From NCBI RefSeq assembly GCF_018294505.1, contig NC_057804.1, positions 249,668,156-249,732,155 of the forward strand: a stretch of DNA of 64,000 nt, given 5' to 3'. Source of the DNA: Triticum aestivum. Its lineage: Eukaryota; Streptophyta; Magnoliopsida; Poales; Poaceae. Positions 1 to 9,968 of the stretch are shown piece after piece. Below the pieces are notes generated by a model. The model saw nothing but the letters and a program-made list of their open reading frames with translations. It had not been told where the DNA came from and made no database searches. Each line of letters begins with the position of its first letter. The stretch's first letter is position 1. The position numbers were made by a program, and so were the translations under genes.

Positions 1-654
1 CCGAGATTCGATCGTTGGTATCCCAATATCTCGTTCAATCTTGTTACCAGCAAGTCACTTTACTCGTACCATAATGCATGATCTCGTAACCAACAACTTG
101 GTCACATTAAGCTCATTATGATGATGCATTACCGAGTGGGCCTAGAGATACCTCTCCGTCATACGGAGTGACAAATCCCAGTCTCGATTCGTGTCAACCC
201 AACAGACACTTTCGGAGATACCTATAGTATACCTTTATAGCCACCCAGTTACGTTATGACGTTGGGTACACCCAAAGGACTCTTACGGTATCCGGGAGTT
301 ACACGATCTCATGGTCTAAGGAAATGATACTTGACATTAGAAAAGCTCTAGCAAACGAACTACACGATCTTGTGCTATGCTTAGGATTGGGTCTTGTCCA
401 TCACATCATTCTCCCAATGATGTGATCCCGTTATCAATGACATCCAGTGTCCATGGTCAGGAAACCGTAACCATCCATTGATAAACGAGCTAGTCAACTA
501 GAGGCTCACTAGGGACATGTTGTGGTCTATGTATTCACACATGTTTTAGGATTTCCGGATAACACAATTATAGCATGAGCAATAGACAATTATCATGAAC
601 AAGGAAATATAATAATAACCATTTTATTATTGCCTCTAGAGCATATTTCCAACA
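1..654 (-). repeat. COP-1 3' LTR, partial (truncated by window start)
   Basis: This aligns nearly base for base with 6996-7650 of the 5' LTR and ends on the plus strand in ...TTTCCAACA, the complement of the LTR start TGTTGGAAATATGC. About 1.05 kb of this LTR lies outside the window. Confidence 0.93.
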
Positions 655-668
655 GTCTCCCACTTGCA
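655..668 (-). other. COP-1 polypurine tract
   Basis: The minus strand reads CAAGTGGGAGAC directly before the LTR start TGTTGG. A purine-rich tract here is the expected primer for plus-strand DNA synthesis in LTR elements. Confidence 0.8.
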
Positions 669-802
669 CTAGACTCAATAATCTAGTTACATGGTGATGA
701 ATCGAACACCCATAGAGTTCTGGTGTTGATCATGTTTTACTCGCGGAAGAGGTTTAGTCAACGGACCTGCGACATTCAGATCTGTGTGCACTTTACAAAT
801 AT

Positions 803-2179
803 CTATGTCTCCATCTTGACCATTTTCACGAATGGAGTTGAAGCGACGCTTGATGTGCCTGGTCTACTGTGAAACCTGGGTTCCTTGGCAAGGGTAATGG
901 CTCCACTATTGTCACAGAAGAGAGTCATTGGCCCCGACGCATTGGGAGTAATTCCTAGGTCGGTAATGAACTCCTTCATCCAGATTGCTTCATGTGCTGC
1001 CTCCGAGGCTGCCATGTACTCCGCTTCACATGTAGATCCCGCCACGATGCTTTGCTTGCAATTGCACCAGCTTACTGCCCCACCATTTAAAATATACACG
1101 TATCCGGTTTGTGACTTAGAGTCATCCAGATCTGTGTAGAAGCTAGTGTGGACGTAACCTTTTACGACGAGCTCTTCGTCACCTCCATAAACTAGAAACA
1201 TGTATTTAGTCCTTTTCAGGTACTTCAGGATATTCTTGACTGTTGTCCAGTGTTCCATGCCGGGATTACTTTGGTACCTTCCTTCCAAACTTACGACAAG
1301 GTTTACATCAGGTCTGGTACACAGCATGGCATACATGATAGACCCTATGGCTGAGGCATAGGGGACGACACTCATCTTTTCTCTATCTTCTACCGTGGTC
1401 GGACATTGAGACGAGCTCAATTTCACACCTTGCAACACAGCCAAGAATCCCTTCTTGGACTGATCCATATTGAACTTCTTCAATATCTTATCAAGGTATG
1501 TGCTTTGTGAAAGACCTATGAGGCGTCTCAATATATCTCTATAGATCTTGATACCTAATATGTAAGCAGCTTCTCCAAAGTCCTTCATTGAAAAACACTT
1601 ATTCAAGTAGGCCTTAATGTTGTCCAGAAGTTCTATATCATTTCCCATCAAAAGTATGTCATCTACATATAATATGAGAAATGCTACAGAGCTCCCACTC
1701 ACTTTCTTGTAAACGCAGGCTTCTCCATAAATCCGCATAAACCCAAACACTTTGATCATTTCATCAAAGCGAATGTTCCAACTCCGAGATGCTTGCACCA
1801 GCCCATAGATGGAGCGCTGGAGCTAGCATACCTTGTTAGCATTCTTACGATCGACAAAACCTTCCGGCTGCATCATATACAATTCTTCCTTAAGGAAGCT
1901 GTTAAGGAATGCTGTTTTGACGTCCATTTGCCATATTTCATAATCGTAGAATGCGGCAATTGCTAACATGATTTGGACGGACTTCGTCTTCGCTACGGGT
2001 GAGAAGGTCTCATCATAGTCAACCCCTTGAACTTGTCGATAACCCTTAGCGACAAATCGAGCTTTATAGATGGTAACATTACCATTCGCGTCCGTCTTCT
2101 TCTTAGAGATCAATTTATTTTCTATCGCTCGCCGATTATCGGGCAAGTCTGTCAAAGTCCATACTTTGTTTTCATACAT
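803..2179 (-). pseudogene. pol: COP-1 reverse transcriptase and RNase H (pol 3' half), broken
   Basis: Reverse transcriptase and RNase H of a Copia polyprotein, which copies element RNA into DNA in the virus-like particle. The first stretch (2179-1823) holds the N-terminal RT motifs, including a FSPVAK segment and QMDVKTAFLN. An in-frame TAG at 1823 replaces a codon just before LQRSIYGL. After it the same frame continues (1798-803) with the catalytic LYVDDILLMGND, then the RNase H segment with DSKSQTGYVY, SIVAGSTCEAEYMAASEA and FCDNSGAI. The last 20 or so residues diverge from the usual Copia C-terminus, which suggests a frameshift near 850. The YVDD box is intact, but the gene as a whole is not. 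Confidence 0.9.
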
Positions 2180-3760
2180 GGATCATGGCTTCAAGACATT
2201 TGTTGGAATCTGGGCCCGCCCTCGCTTCTTCATAGTTTGAAGGTTCACCGTTGTCTAACAACATGATTTCTAGGACAGGGTTGCCATACCATTCTGGTGT
2301 GGAACGTGTCCTTGTGGACCTACGAAGTTTAGTAGTAACTTGATCTGAAGTACCTTGATCATCATCATTAACTTCCTCTCTATCCAGTGCAGGCACCACA
2401 GAAACATTTTCTTGAGCTGCGCTACTTTCCGGTTCAAGAGGCAGTACTTCATCAAGTTCTACTTTCCTCCCACTTACTTCTCTCGAGAGAAACTCTTTCT
2501 CCAGAAAGGACCCGTTCTTGGCAACAAAGATCTTGCCTTCCAATCTGAGGTAGAAGGTATACCCAATGGTTTCCTTAGCGTATCCTATGAAGACGCATTT
2601 TTCCGACTTGAATTCGAGCTTTTCAGGTTGAAGTTTCTTGACATAAGCATCGCATCCCCAAACTTTTAGAAACGAAAGATTAGGTTTCTTCCCAAACCAT
2701 AATTCATACGGTGTCGTTTCAATGGATTTAGACGGTGCCCTATTTGAAGTGAATGTAGCTGTCTCTAGAGTGTATCCCCAAAATGGTAGCGGTAAATAGG
2801 TGAGTGACATCATAGATCGCACCATATCCAATAGAGTGCGATTACGACGTTCGGACACACCGTTACGCTGAGGTGTTCTAGGCGGAGTGAGTTGTGAAAC
2901 AACTCCACGTTTCCTTAAGTGTGTACCAAATTCGTGACTTAAATGTTCTCCCCCACGATCTGAACGTCAGAACTTTATCTTTCGATCACGTTGATTCTCT
3001 ACCTCACTTTGAAAGTCCTTGAACTTTTCAAGGTCTCAGACTTGTGTTTCATCAAGTAGACATACCCATATCTACTTAAGTCGTCAGTGAGAGTGAGAAC
3101 ATAATGATAGCCTCCACGAGCCTCAACGCTCATTGGACCACACACATTAGTATGTATGATTTCCAATAAGTTGGTTGCTCGCTCGATTGTTCCGGAGAAT
3201 GGAGTCTTGGTCATTTTGCCCATGAGGCATGGTTCGCATGTGTCAAATGATTCGTAATCAAGAGACTCCAAAAGCCAATCAGCATGGAGCTTCTTCATGC
3301 GTTTGACACCAATGTGACCAAGGCGGCAGTGCCACAAGTATGTGGAACTATCGTTATCAACCTTACATCTTTTGGTATTCACACTATGAATATGTGTAAC
3401 ATCACGTTCGAGATTCATTAAGAATAAACCATTGACCAGCGAGGCATGACCATAAAACATATCTCTCATATAAATAGAACAACCATTATTCTCGGATTTA
3501 AATGAGTAGCCATCTCGTATTAAACGAGATCCAGATACAATGTTCATGCTCAAAGCTGGCACTAAATAACAATTATTGAGGTTTAAAACCAATCCCGTAG
3601 GTAAATGTAGAGGTAGCGTGCCGGCGGCGATCACATCGACCTTGGAACCATTCCTGATGCGCATCGTCACCTCGTCCTTCGCCAGTCTTCGCTTAATCCG
3701 TAGCTCCTGTGTTGAGTTACAAATATGAGTAACCGCGCTGGTATCAAATACCTAGGAGCT
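2172..3760 (-). pseudogene. pol: COP-1 protease remnant, GAG-pre-integrase and integrase, frameshifted
   Basis: A protease core (VFDTSAVTHIC) is read in the Gag frame just after an in-frame TAG at 3752-3754. Its DTS lacks the glycine of the usual DTG/DSG, so the site looks inactive. The GAG-pre-integrase and integrase zinc region follow (HCRLGH...CEPCLMGKMTKTPF, about 3360-3190). A frameshift and a stop lie between 2999 and 2860, in the catalytic core around SDRGGEHLSHEF. The frame from 2858 resumes at SERRNRTLLDMV and runs through the integrase C-terminal region (WGYTLETATFTSNRAPSK) to the linker before RT. Integrase would insert the cDNA into the host chromosome. With these lesions it cannot be made whole. 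Confidence 0.88.
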
Positions 3761-4654
3761 ACTACGAGTATTGGTAAGGTACACATCAATTACATGTATA
3801 TCACATATACCTTTGGTGTTGCCGGCCTTCTTGTCCGCTAAGTACTTGGGGCAGTTCCGCTTCCAGTGTCCGCTTCCCTTGCAATAAAAGCACTCAGTCT
3901 CAGGTTTGGGTCCATGCTTTGGCTTCTTCCCGGCAACTAGCTTACCGGGCGCGGCAACTCCCTTGCCGTCCTTCTTAAAGTTCTTCTTACCCTTGCCTTT
4001 CTTGAACCTAGTGGTTTTATTGACTATCAACACTTGATGTTCCTTTTTTATCTCCACCTCCGCTGATTTCAGCATTGAATATACCTCAGGAATGGTTTTC
4101 ACCATCCCCTTCATATTGAAATTCATCACAAAGCTCTTGTAGCTAGGTGGGAGCGACTAGCGGATTCTGTCGACCACCACATCATCCGGGAGATTAACTC
4201 CCAGTTGAGATAAGAGGTTGTGCAACCCAGACATTTTGAGTATGTGGTCGCTGACAGAACCATTCTCCTCCATCTTACAACTGTAGAACTTGTCGGATAC
4301 TTCATATCTCTCGACCCGGGCGTGATCTTGGAAAACCATTTTCAGCTCTTGGAACATCTCATATGCTCCATGCTGCTCAAAACGCTTTTGGAGCCCCGGT
4401 TCTAAGCTGTAAAGCATGCCGCACTGAACCAGGGAGTAATCATCACTACGCGACTGCCAGGCTTTCATAACATCTTCACTTGCTGGGAAAACGGGTGCTT
4501 CACCTAGCGGTGCATCTAGGACATATACTTTCTTGGCAGCTATGAGGATGATCCTCAAGTTCCGGACCCAGTCCGTATAGTTGCTGCCATCGTCTTTCAG
4601 CTTGATTTTCTCTAGGAACGCGTTGAAGTTGAGGGCAACATTAGCGTGGGCCAT
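3752..4654 (-). pseudogene. gag: COP-1 gag, interrupted by one in-frame stop
   Basis: This is the capsid-nucleocapsid protein that packages element RNA. The ATG at 4654 opens MAHANVALNFNAFLEK and the frame runs to an in-frame TAG at 4157-4159. The same frame continues with SLPPSYKSFVMNFNMKGM, where related elements have a glutamine codon, so the stop is consistent with CAG to TAG. The C-terminal part is lysine-rich and carries a CCHC zinc knuckle (CFYCKGSGHWKRNC), the nucleocapsid RNA-binding motif. A second in-frame TAG at 3752 ends it at the protease boundary, where relatives have tryptophan (TGG to TAG). Total span is about 300 codons, normal for the family. Confidence 0.92.
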
Positions 4655-5931
4655 TTGATCTACAAGACATTTTGCAAAGATTTTAGACTAAGTTCATGAT
4701 AATTAAGTTCATCTAATCAAATTATATAATGAACTCCCACTCAGACAGACATCCCTCTAGTCATCTAAGTGATCCATGATCCGAGTCAACTAGGTTGTGT
4801 CCGATCATCACGTGAGACGGACTAGTCATCATCGGTGAACATCTTCATGTTGATCTTATCTTCTATTCGACTCATGTTCGACCTTTCGGTCTCTTGTGTT
4901 CCGAGGCCATGTCTGTACATGCTAGGCTCGTCAAGTCAACCTAAGTGTTTTACATGTGTAAATTTGGCTTACACCCATTGTATGTGAACGTTAGAATCTA
5001 TCACACCTGATCATCACGTGGTGCTTCGAGACAACGAAATTTTGCAACGGTGCACAGTTAGGGGGAACACTTTTTGAAATTATTATGAGGGATCATCTTA
5101 TTTACTACCGTCGTTCTAAGCAAATAAGATGCAAAAACATGATAAACATCACATGCAATCAAATAGTGACATGATATGGCCAATATCATTTTGCTCCTTT
5201 TGATCTCCATCTTCGGGGCGCCATGATCATCATCGTTACCAGCATGACACCATGATCTCCATCATCATGATCTCCATCATCGTGTCTTCATGAAGTTGTC
5301 ACGCCAACGATTACTTCTACTTCTATGGCTAACGGTTTAGCAATAAAGTAAAGTAATTACATGGCATTATTCATTGACATGCAGGTCATACAAAAAATAA
5401 AGACAACTCCTATGGCTCCTCCCGGTTGTCATACTCATCGACATGCAAGTCGTGATTCCTATTACAAGAACATGATCAATCTCATACATCACATATATTT
5501 CATTCCTCACATCCTTTTTGGCCATATCACATCACAAGGCATATGCTGCAAAAACAAGTTAGACATCCTCTAATTGTTGTTGCATGTTTTTACGTGGCTG
5601 CTATAGGGTTCTAGCAAGAACGTTTCTTACCTACGCCAAAACCACAACGTGATACGCCAATTTCTATTAACCCTTCATAAGGACCCTTTTCATCGAATCC
5701 GATCCGACTAAAGTGGGAGAGACAGACACCCGCTAGCCACCTTATGCAACTAGTGCATGTCAGTCGGTGGAACCTATCTCACGTAAGCATATGTGTAAGG
5801 TCGGTCCTGGCCGCTTCATCCCACGATGCCACCGAAACAAGATAAGACTAGTAGTGGCAAGTAAATTTATAGAATCAACGCCCACAACAATCTTGTGTTC
5901 TACTCGTGCATAGAAACTACACATAGACCTA
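4655..5931 (-). other. COP-1 untranslated leader between PBS and gag
   Basis: About 1.28 kb with no credible coding frame. Long leaders are usual for BARE-like elements. The COP-2 leader at 63216-63733 contains the reverse complement of parts of this stretch (for example around 5523-5575), which supports common lineage. Short ORFs in it are not conserved in COP-2. Confidence 0.8.
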
Positions 5932-5943
5932 GCTCTGATACCA
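5932..5943 (-). other. COP-1 primer binding site (initiator tRNA-Met type)
   Basis: The minus strand reads TGGTATCAGAGC, the standard plant element complement to the 3' end of initiator tRNA-Met. It lies one base from the 5' LTR end (...CCCCAACA). Confidence 0.92.
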
Positions 5944-5944
5944 T

Positions 5945-7650
5945 TGTTGGGGAACGTTGCAGAAAATAAAAAATTTCTACGCATCACCAAGATCAACCTA
6001 TGGAGTCATCTAGAAACGAGAGAGAGGAGTGCATCTACATACCCTTGTAGATCGCGAGCGGAAGCGTTCAAGAGAACGGGGTTGATGTAGTCGTACTCGT
6101 CGTGATCCAAATCACCGATGATCCTAGCGCCGAACGGACGGCACCTTTGCGTTCAACGCACGTACGATTGGGAAGACGTCTCCTCCTTCTTGATCCAGCA
6201 AGGGGAAGGAGAGGTTGATGGAGATCCAGCAGCACGACAACATGGTGGTGGAAGCAGCGGGGATCTCGGCAGGGCTTCACCAAGCTCAGTGCGAGGGAGA
6301 GGTGTTACGGAGGGAGAGGGAGGCACCAGGGGCTTGGGTGCATATCCCTCCCTCCCCCCTTCTTTATATAGGGGCCCTGGGGGGCGCCGGCCCCTAGAGA
6401 TCCAATCTCAAGGGGGGGCGGCGGCCAAGGGGGGGACTTGCCCCCCAAGTCAGGTGAGGCGCCCCCACCCCCAGGGTTTCCAACACTAGGCGCAGGGGGA
6501 GGCCCAATGGGGGCGCACCAGCCCACCAGGGGCTGGTTGCCTTCCCACTTCAGCCCATGGGGCCCTCCGGGATAGGTGGTCCCACCCGATGGACCCCCGG
6601 GACCCTTCCGGTGGTCCCGGTACAATACCGGTGACGCCCGAAACTTTCCCGGTGGCCGAAACTGGACTTCCTGTATACAAATCTTCACCTCCGGACCATT
6701 CCGAAAATCCTCGTGACGTACGGGATCTCATCCGGGACTCCGAACAACTTTCGGGTTACCGCATACTAATATCTCTACAACCCTAGCATCACTGAACCTT
6801 AAGTGTGTAGACCCTACGGGTTCGGGAGACACGCATACATGATCGAGATGAATCTCCGATCAATAACCAACAGCGGGATCTGGATACCCATGTTGGATCC
6901 CACATGCTCCTTGATGATCTCATCGGATGAACCATGATGTCGATGATGCAAGTAATCCCGTATACAATTCCCTTTGTCAATCGGTACGTTAGTTACCTGA
7001 GATTCGATCATTGGTATCCCAATATCTTGTTCAACCTCGTTACCGGCAAGTCACTTTACTCGTACCGTAATGCATGATCCCGTAACCAACCACTTGGTCA
7101 CATTGAGCTCATTATGATGATGCCTTACCGAGTGGGCCTAGAGATACCTCTCCATCATATGGAGTGACAAATCCCAGGCTCGATTCGTGTCAACCCAACA
7201 TACACTTTCAGAGATACCTATAGTATACCTTTATAGCCACCTAGTTACGTTGTGATGTTGGGTACACCCAAATTACTCTTACGGTATCCGGGAGTTACAC
7301 GATCTCATGGTCTAAGGAAATGATACTTGACATTAGAAAAGCTCTAGCAAACGAACTACACAATCTTGTGCAATGCTTAGGATTGGGTCTTGTCCATCAC
7401 ATCATTATCCCAATGATGTGATCCTGTTATCAATGACATCCAATGTCCATGGTCAGGAAACCATAACCATCCATTGATAAACGACCTAGTCAACTAGAGG
7501 CTCACTAGGGACATGTTGTGGTCTATGTATTCACACATGTATTACGATTTCCGGATAACACAATTATAGCATGAACAATAGACAATTATCATGAACAAGG
7601 AAATATAATAATAACCATTTTATTATTGCCTCTAGGGCATATTTCCAACA
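5945..7650 (-). repeat. COP-1 5' LTR (1706 bp)
   Basis: On the minus strand it starts TGTTGGAAATATGCCC at 7650 and ends CCCCAACA at 5945. Its length of about 1.7 kb fits BARE-1/Angela/WIS LTRs and matches the 1712-bp COP-2 LTR. The C-rich stretch at 6340-6700 belongs to the LTR, and the ORFs in it are composition artefacts. Confidence 0.92.
6362..6370 (-). promoter_or_regulatory. TATA box of COP-1 5' LTR
   Basis: The minus strand reads TATATAAAG inside a G/C-rich setting, at about the place where BARE-like LTRs start transcription. Confidence 0.55.
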
Positions 7651-8137
7651 GAAGGGCGGGTGCAACATTAATTTGGGGAAAATAGCAGGAGCTGAAGCTG
7701 GCACGGCGCAACGTTGGCCTGATGCGGAGTGCGAACAGCGGCAGATAGCGACATCGTCCAGCTTCAAACCCGACCTCCTCGAGCTGATCTAGGGTGGGGG
7801 ATAAGAACCACTAGTTGAACTTGGCCTGGGCCTTGCACTTGGTACTGAACATGCGGATGTCACAGAGGCAGTTGTTAACAGTGAGGTTGAGGGCGACATG
7901 GTACCAGAGGGGGCGCCACCGCCGAGAGAGAAGGGTGGTCCGCACGGCATATTTGGTGGGGAGGAAGGCGATGATGATGAGTAGCATGTCATCGGGAAGG
8001 CTGCTGATGAAGTCCAGGCTCATTGGATGTGGTTTTGGCTCGAGTCGCCTCTGCTTGTTGGCTGCCTTGCCGTCCATCTCAGCCGGGGGCGACACGGGTG
8101 CACACGTGAGTGTGTCCTTGTGTGCATGCCGCCGCAT
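7651..8137 (-). pseudogene. F-box/LRR-type protein gene, truncated by COP-1 and with an internal stop
   Basis: F-box proteins are substrate-recognition subunits of SCF ubiquitin ligases. From a possible ATG at 8137 (an alternative start at 8077 begins MDGKAANKQ), residues about 42-90 form a clear F-box of the plant F-box/LRR/FBD type: DFISSLPDDMLLIIIAFLPT, then VRTTLLSRRWRPLWYH. An in-frame TAG follows at 7811-7813. The same frame then stays open for about 53 codons to 7651 with typical downstream sequence (WFLSPTLDQLEEVGFEAG; FALRIRPTLRRASFSSC). There COP-1 begins. The link between the F-box and WFLSP is shorter than usual for the family, which suggests a small deletion. The LRR and FBD parts are missing. 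I am confident of the family, and the gene is non-functional. Confidence 0.85.
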
Positions 8138-8389
8138 AGTGGTGTAGTGTGCACGAGTGCGACCTTCACGCGTAAGAAGCGTGCCCTCAATTTACTAGCA
8201 TGCGGGGTGCTACCACGAGTGGTTTCAACTTTTATTACTTCACGAAGTGTAAGATGGGCCTCTAGTTTATTATTTTCACCCACTTCCACATGGGCCAGCA
8301 CACGAAGATAGAGAACACGAGCTGGCAAGGCAGCATGTGGACTGGTTGATCGGTTAACTAAACAATATATGGAGCTATACGCTGACACA
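8138..8389. other. Former upstream region of the F-box gene
   Basis: About 250 bp lie between the F-box start and the GYP-A insertion. No convincing TATA box is visible. Before GYP-A inserted, this sequence joined 21562 onward, so the rest of the former promoter region is on the far side of GYP-A. Confidence 0.5.
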
Positions 8390-8394
8390 GTGAC
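8390..8394. repeat. GYP-A target-site duplication (left)
   Basis: GTGAC here and again at 21557-21561, directly outside the two LTRs. Confidence 0.95.
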
Positions 8395-8914
8395 TGTCGT
8401 GGAATTTTCACGTCAGATGTCCTAGTCAAAGGACCTAGTCGTGGAGCCATCGCAACTAGGAAGCTTAAAGGGGTTAATCGGGACAAAGGACATGGGGTTT
8501 ATACTGGTTCGGACCCTTACAGTGAAGGTAAAAGCCTATGATCCAGTTTTGAGTGGGATTGCTTATGTCTCGATTACCAGGGAGCGAAATCGCTTGACCT
8601 AGCTCTCGATCTGATGTTACTTGCCCTAAACCGCCGCCGGGCCGTCCCTTTATATATAGAGGTTGATGCCCCGCGGCTCATTGAGTCCTGACCGGCCCAG
8701 AAATAGTGTCCGTCTCTGTCTCTTAATTATTCTTGCCTTACAATACAAGTCATGTACATATGGCGGTTTATCTCTACGGGCCTTAAGTCACCTCTAGGCT
8801 TTGGGCCCTTAACTGAACTGCCATCTTAAAGCTTGGTCTTGGGCTTCAAGAGTACGCATAGGTATAACCCAGCCCCTCCTGGGTGGGTCATGCCTAATAG
8901 TTATATCCCCAACA
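8395..8914 (-). repeat. GYP-A 3' LTR (520 bp)
   Basis: The boundaries are fixed by the alignment to 21037-21556 and by the TSD. The minus strand has a TATATATAAA box at about 8650. The adjacent G-rich tract at 8915-8930 (minus CTGGGGCCTAA) is the likely polypurine tract. Confidence 0.95.
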
Positions 8915-9193
8915 TTAGGCCCCAGATTGATTTGGACTGGTTCATGTCAATCTTCGACACTTAAGAAAAATCTTCTGCTCTTTGCTTATGAAATTTTTGT
9001 AACCCACCATGACGTCATCCTTTGGATTTGTGGTAACCCGACATGACATTACCTGCCATAAATGCATGTTTTGTCCAACATATCTCAACGAATCTTTATC
9101 TTAATGACCATCCCGAAAATCGAAGCGTCCTTGCAGCTGGATAACAATGTCTTTGGCCTCCTCGTTTTTAACGCCCACTTATCAGTCTTCCCT

Positions 9194-9201
9194 TATAAAT
9201 A
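9194..9201 (+). promoter_or_regulatory. TATA box for the GYP-A antisense gene
   Basis: TATAAATA followed by GG and, about 30 bp on, a pyrimidine-rich stretch (about 9225-9250) that would suit transcription start. It is on the plus strand, opposite to gag-pol and just inside the 3' LTR. I infer an internal promoter for the gene that starts at 9969. Confidence 0.6.
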
Positions 9202-9379
9202 GGCACGACTCGGTCTCTTATCATTCTCCCCTTTCCTCATCTTCTTCCTCCCGCAACCCGACTGCCGCTCGAGCTCCGCCGCTGCCGCAGCGCACATCGT
9301 CTTCCTCGACCTTGGCCGCTGCATCAACCTAAATCAGTCCAGAGAAACGGCGGCGATCCTCCGCAGTACATCTGCAGTT

Positions 9380-9956
9380 GTAAGTCTTCGCCTTTCCGCA
9401 CCTTAGATCTGCATTAGGGTTTGCGAGTTCCTCTTTATTCTTTGTTGTTCATCACGGGTTCTTTGTAGTTTCTCCACCGCAGCCTCTTTTGATCCAAAAG
9501 AAGTATGAAACTCATGCGGTAACTGTTTCACGTCCATTTTAGATACTAGAAGATCCCTTTTTCTTGTAAAGAAGCCTCGTTAGAACTCGTGAACTCATCT
9601 GTACCACGTTTTTAGGTCTAGAATATTTTCTTTTCTGAATAGCCGTTTGATCCAAAATAATAGCTGCAACCTGTGGAACTTGTTTATGCAACACTTAGGC
9701 AAAAACTGTATTTGTTAGATCCACCTAGCCATGGTGACTCCTATCACTTGCTTAAAAAGGCAACCCTCAATTGATAATCTTGATCACCCATAGCGGCTTA
9801 AATAACTTAACTGTTTATGACGCTCATGGCGGCTTAAATAATCTGACATAATTAGCCTTATACCATTAGGCCCCTTTATAAGCTGCCATCTTGAATATGC
9901 ACTGTAATGCTTTTCTCCAACTTCAATTTGAACCAGGAATTTTTACTCTTTCTTAG
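9380..9956 (+). other. Predicted 5' UTR intron of the GYP-A antisense gene
   Basis: A GTAAGT donor at 9380 follows a GC-rich leader. A pyrimidine-rich TTACTCTTTCTTAG acceptor ends at 9956, 12 bases before the ATG at 9969. An AT-rich 577-bp intron between a GC-rich leader and the coding start is a common plant gene layout. Not verified by transcripts. Confidence 0.55.
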
Positions 9957-9968
9957 GCTTTCATCACA

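Larger units (their letters stand above)
1..7650 (-). mobile_element. COP-1: Ty1/Copia LTR retrotransposon, BARE-1/Angela/WIS lineage, degenerate
   Basis: Read on the minus strand, the order is 5' LTR (5945-7650), primer binding site, leader, gag, protease, integrase, RT-RNase H, polypurine tract and 3' LTR (1-654, cut by the window edge). Integrase before RT is the Copia order. The Gag start (MAHANVALNFNAFLEKIKLK) and the zinc knuckle match what I know of BARE-1/Angela/WIS proteins. The reading frame has in-frame stops and frameshifts, so this copy is dead. The visible parts of the two LTRs differ at roughly 33 of 654 positions by hand count (about 5%). The outer 3' LTR end is not visible, so the target-site duplication cannot be checked. 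COP-1 interrupts the F-box remnant at 7651. Confidence 0.93.

Noticed and set aside
5932..5943. tRNA-like match at primer binding sites (also 40651 and 63204)
   Set aside because: Only 12 bases complementary to a tRNA end; these are priming sites and not tRNA genes.
6068..6731. Several ORFs in the COP-1 5' LTR (up to 127 codons, Gly/Pro-rich)
   Set aside because: They lie in the C/G-rich part of an LTR, overlap on both strands and lack any domain.
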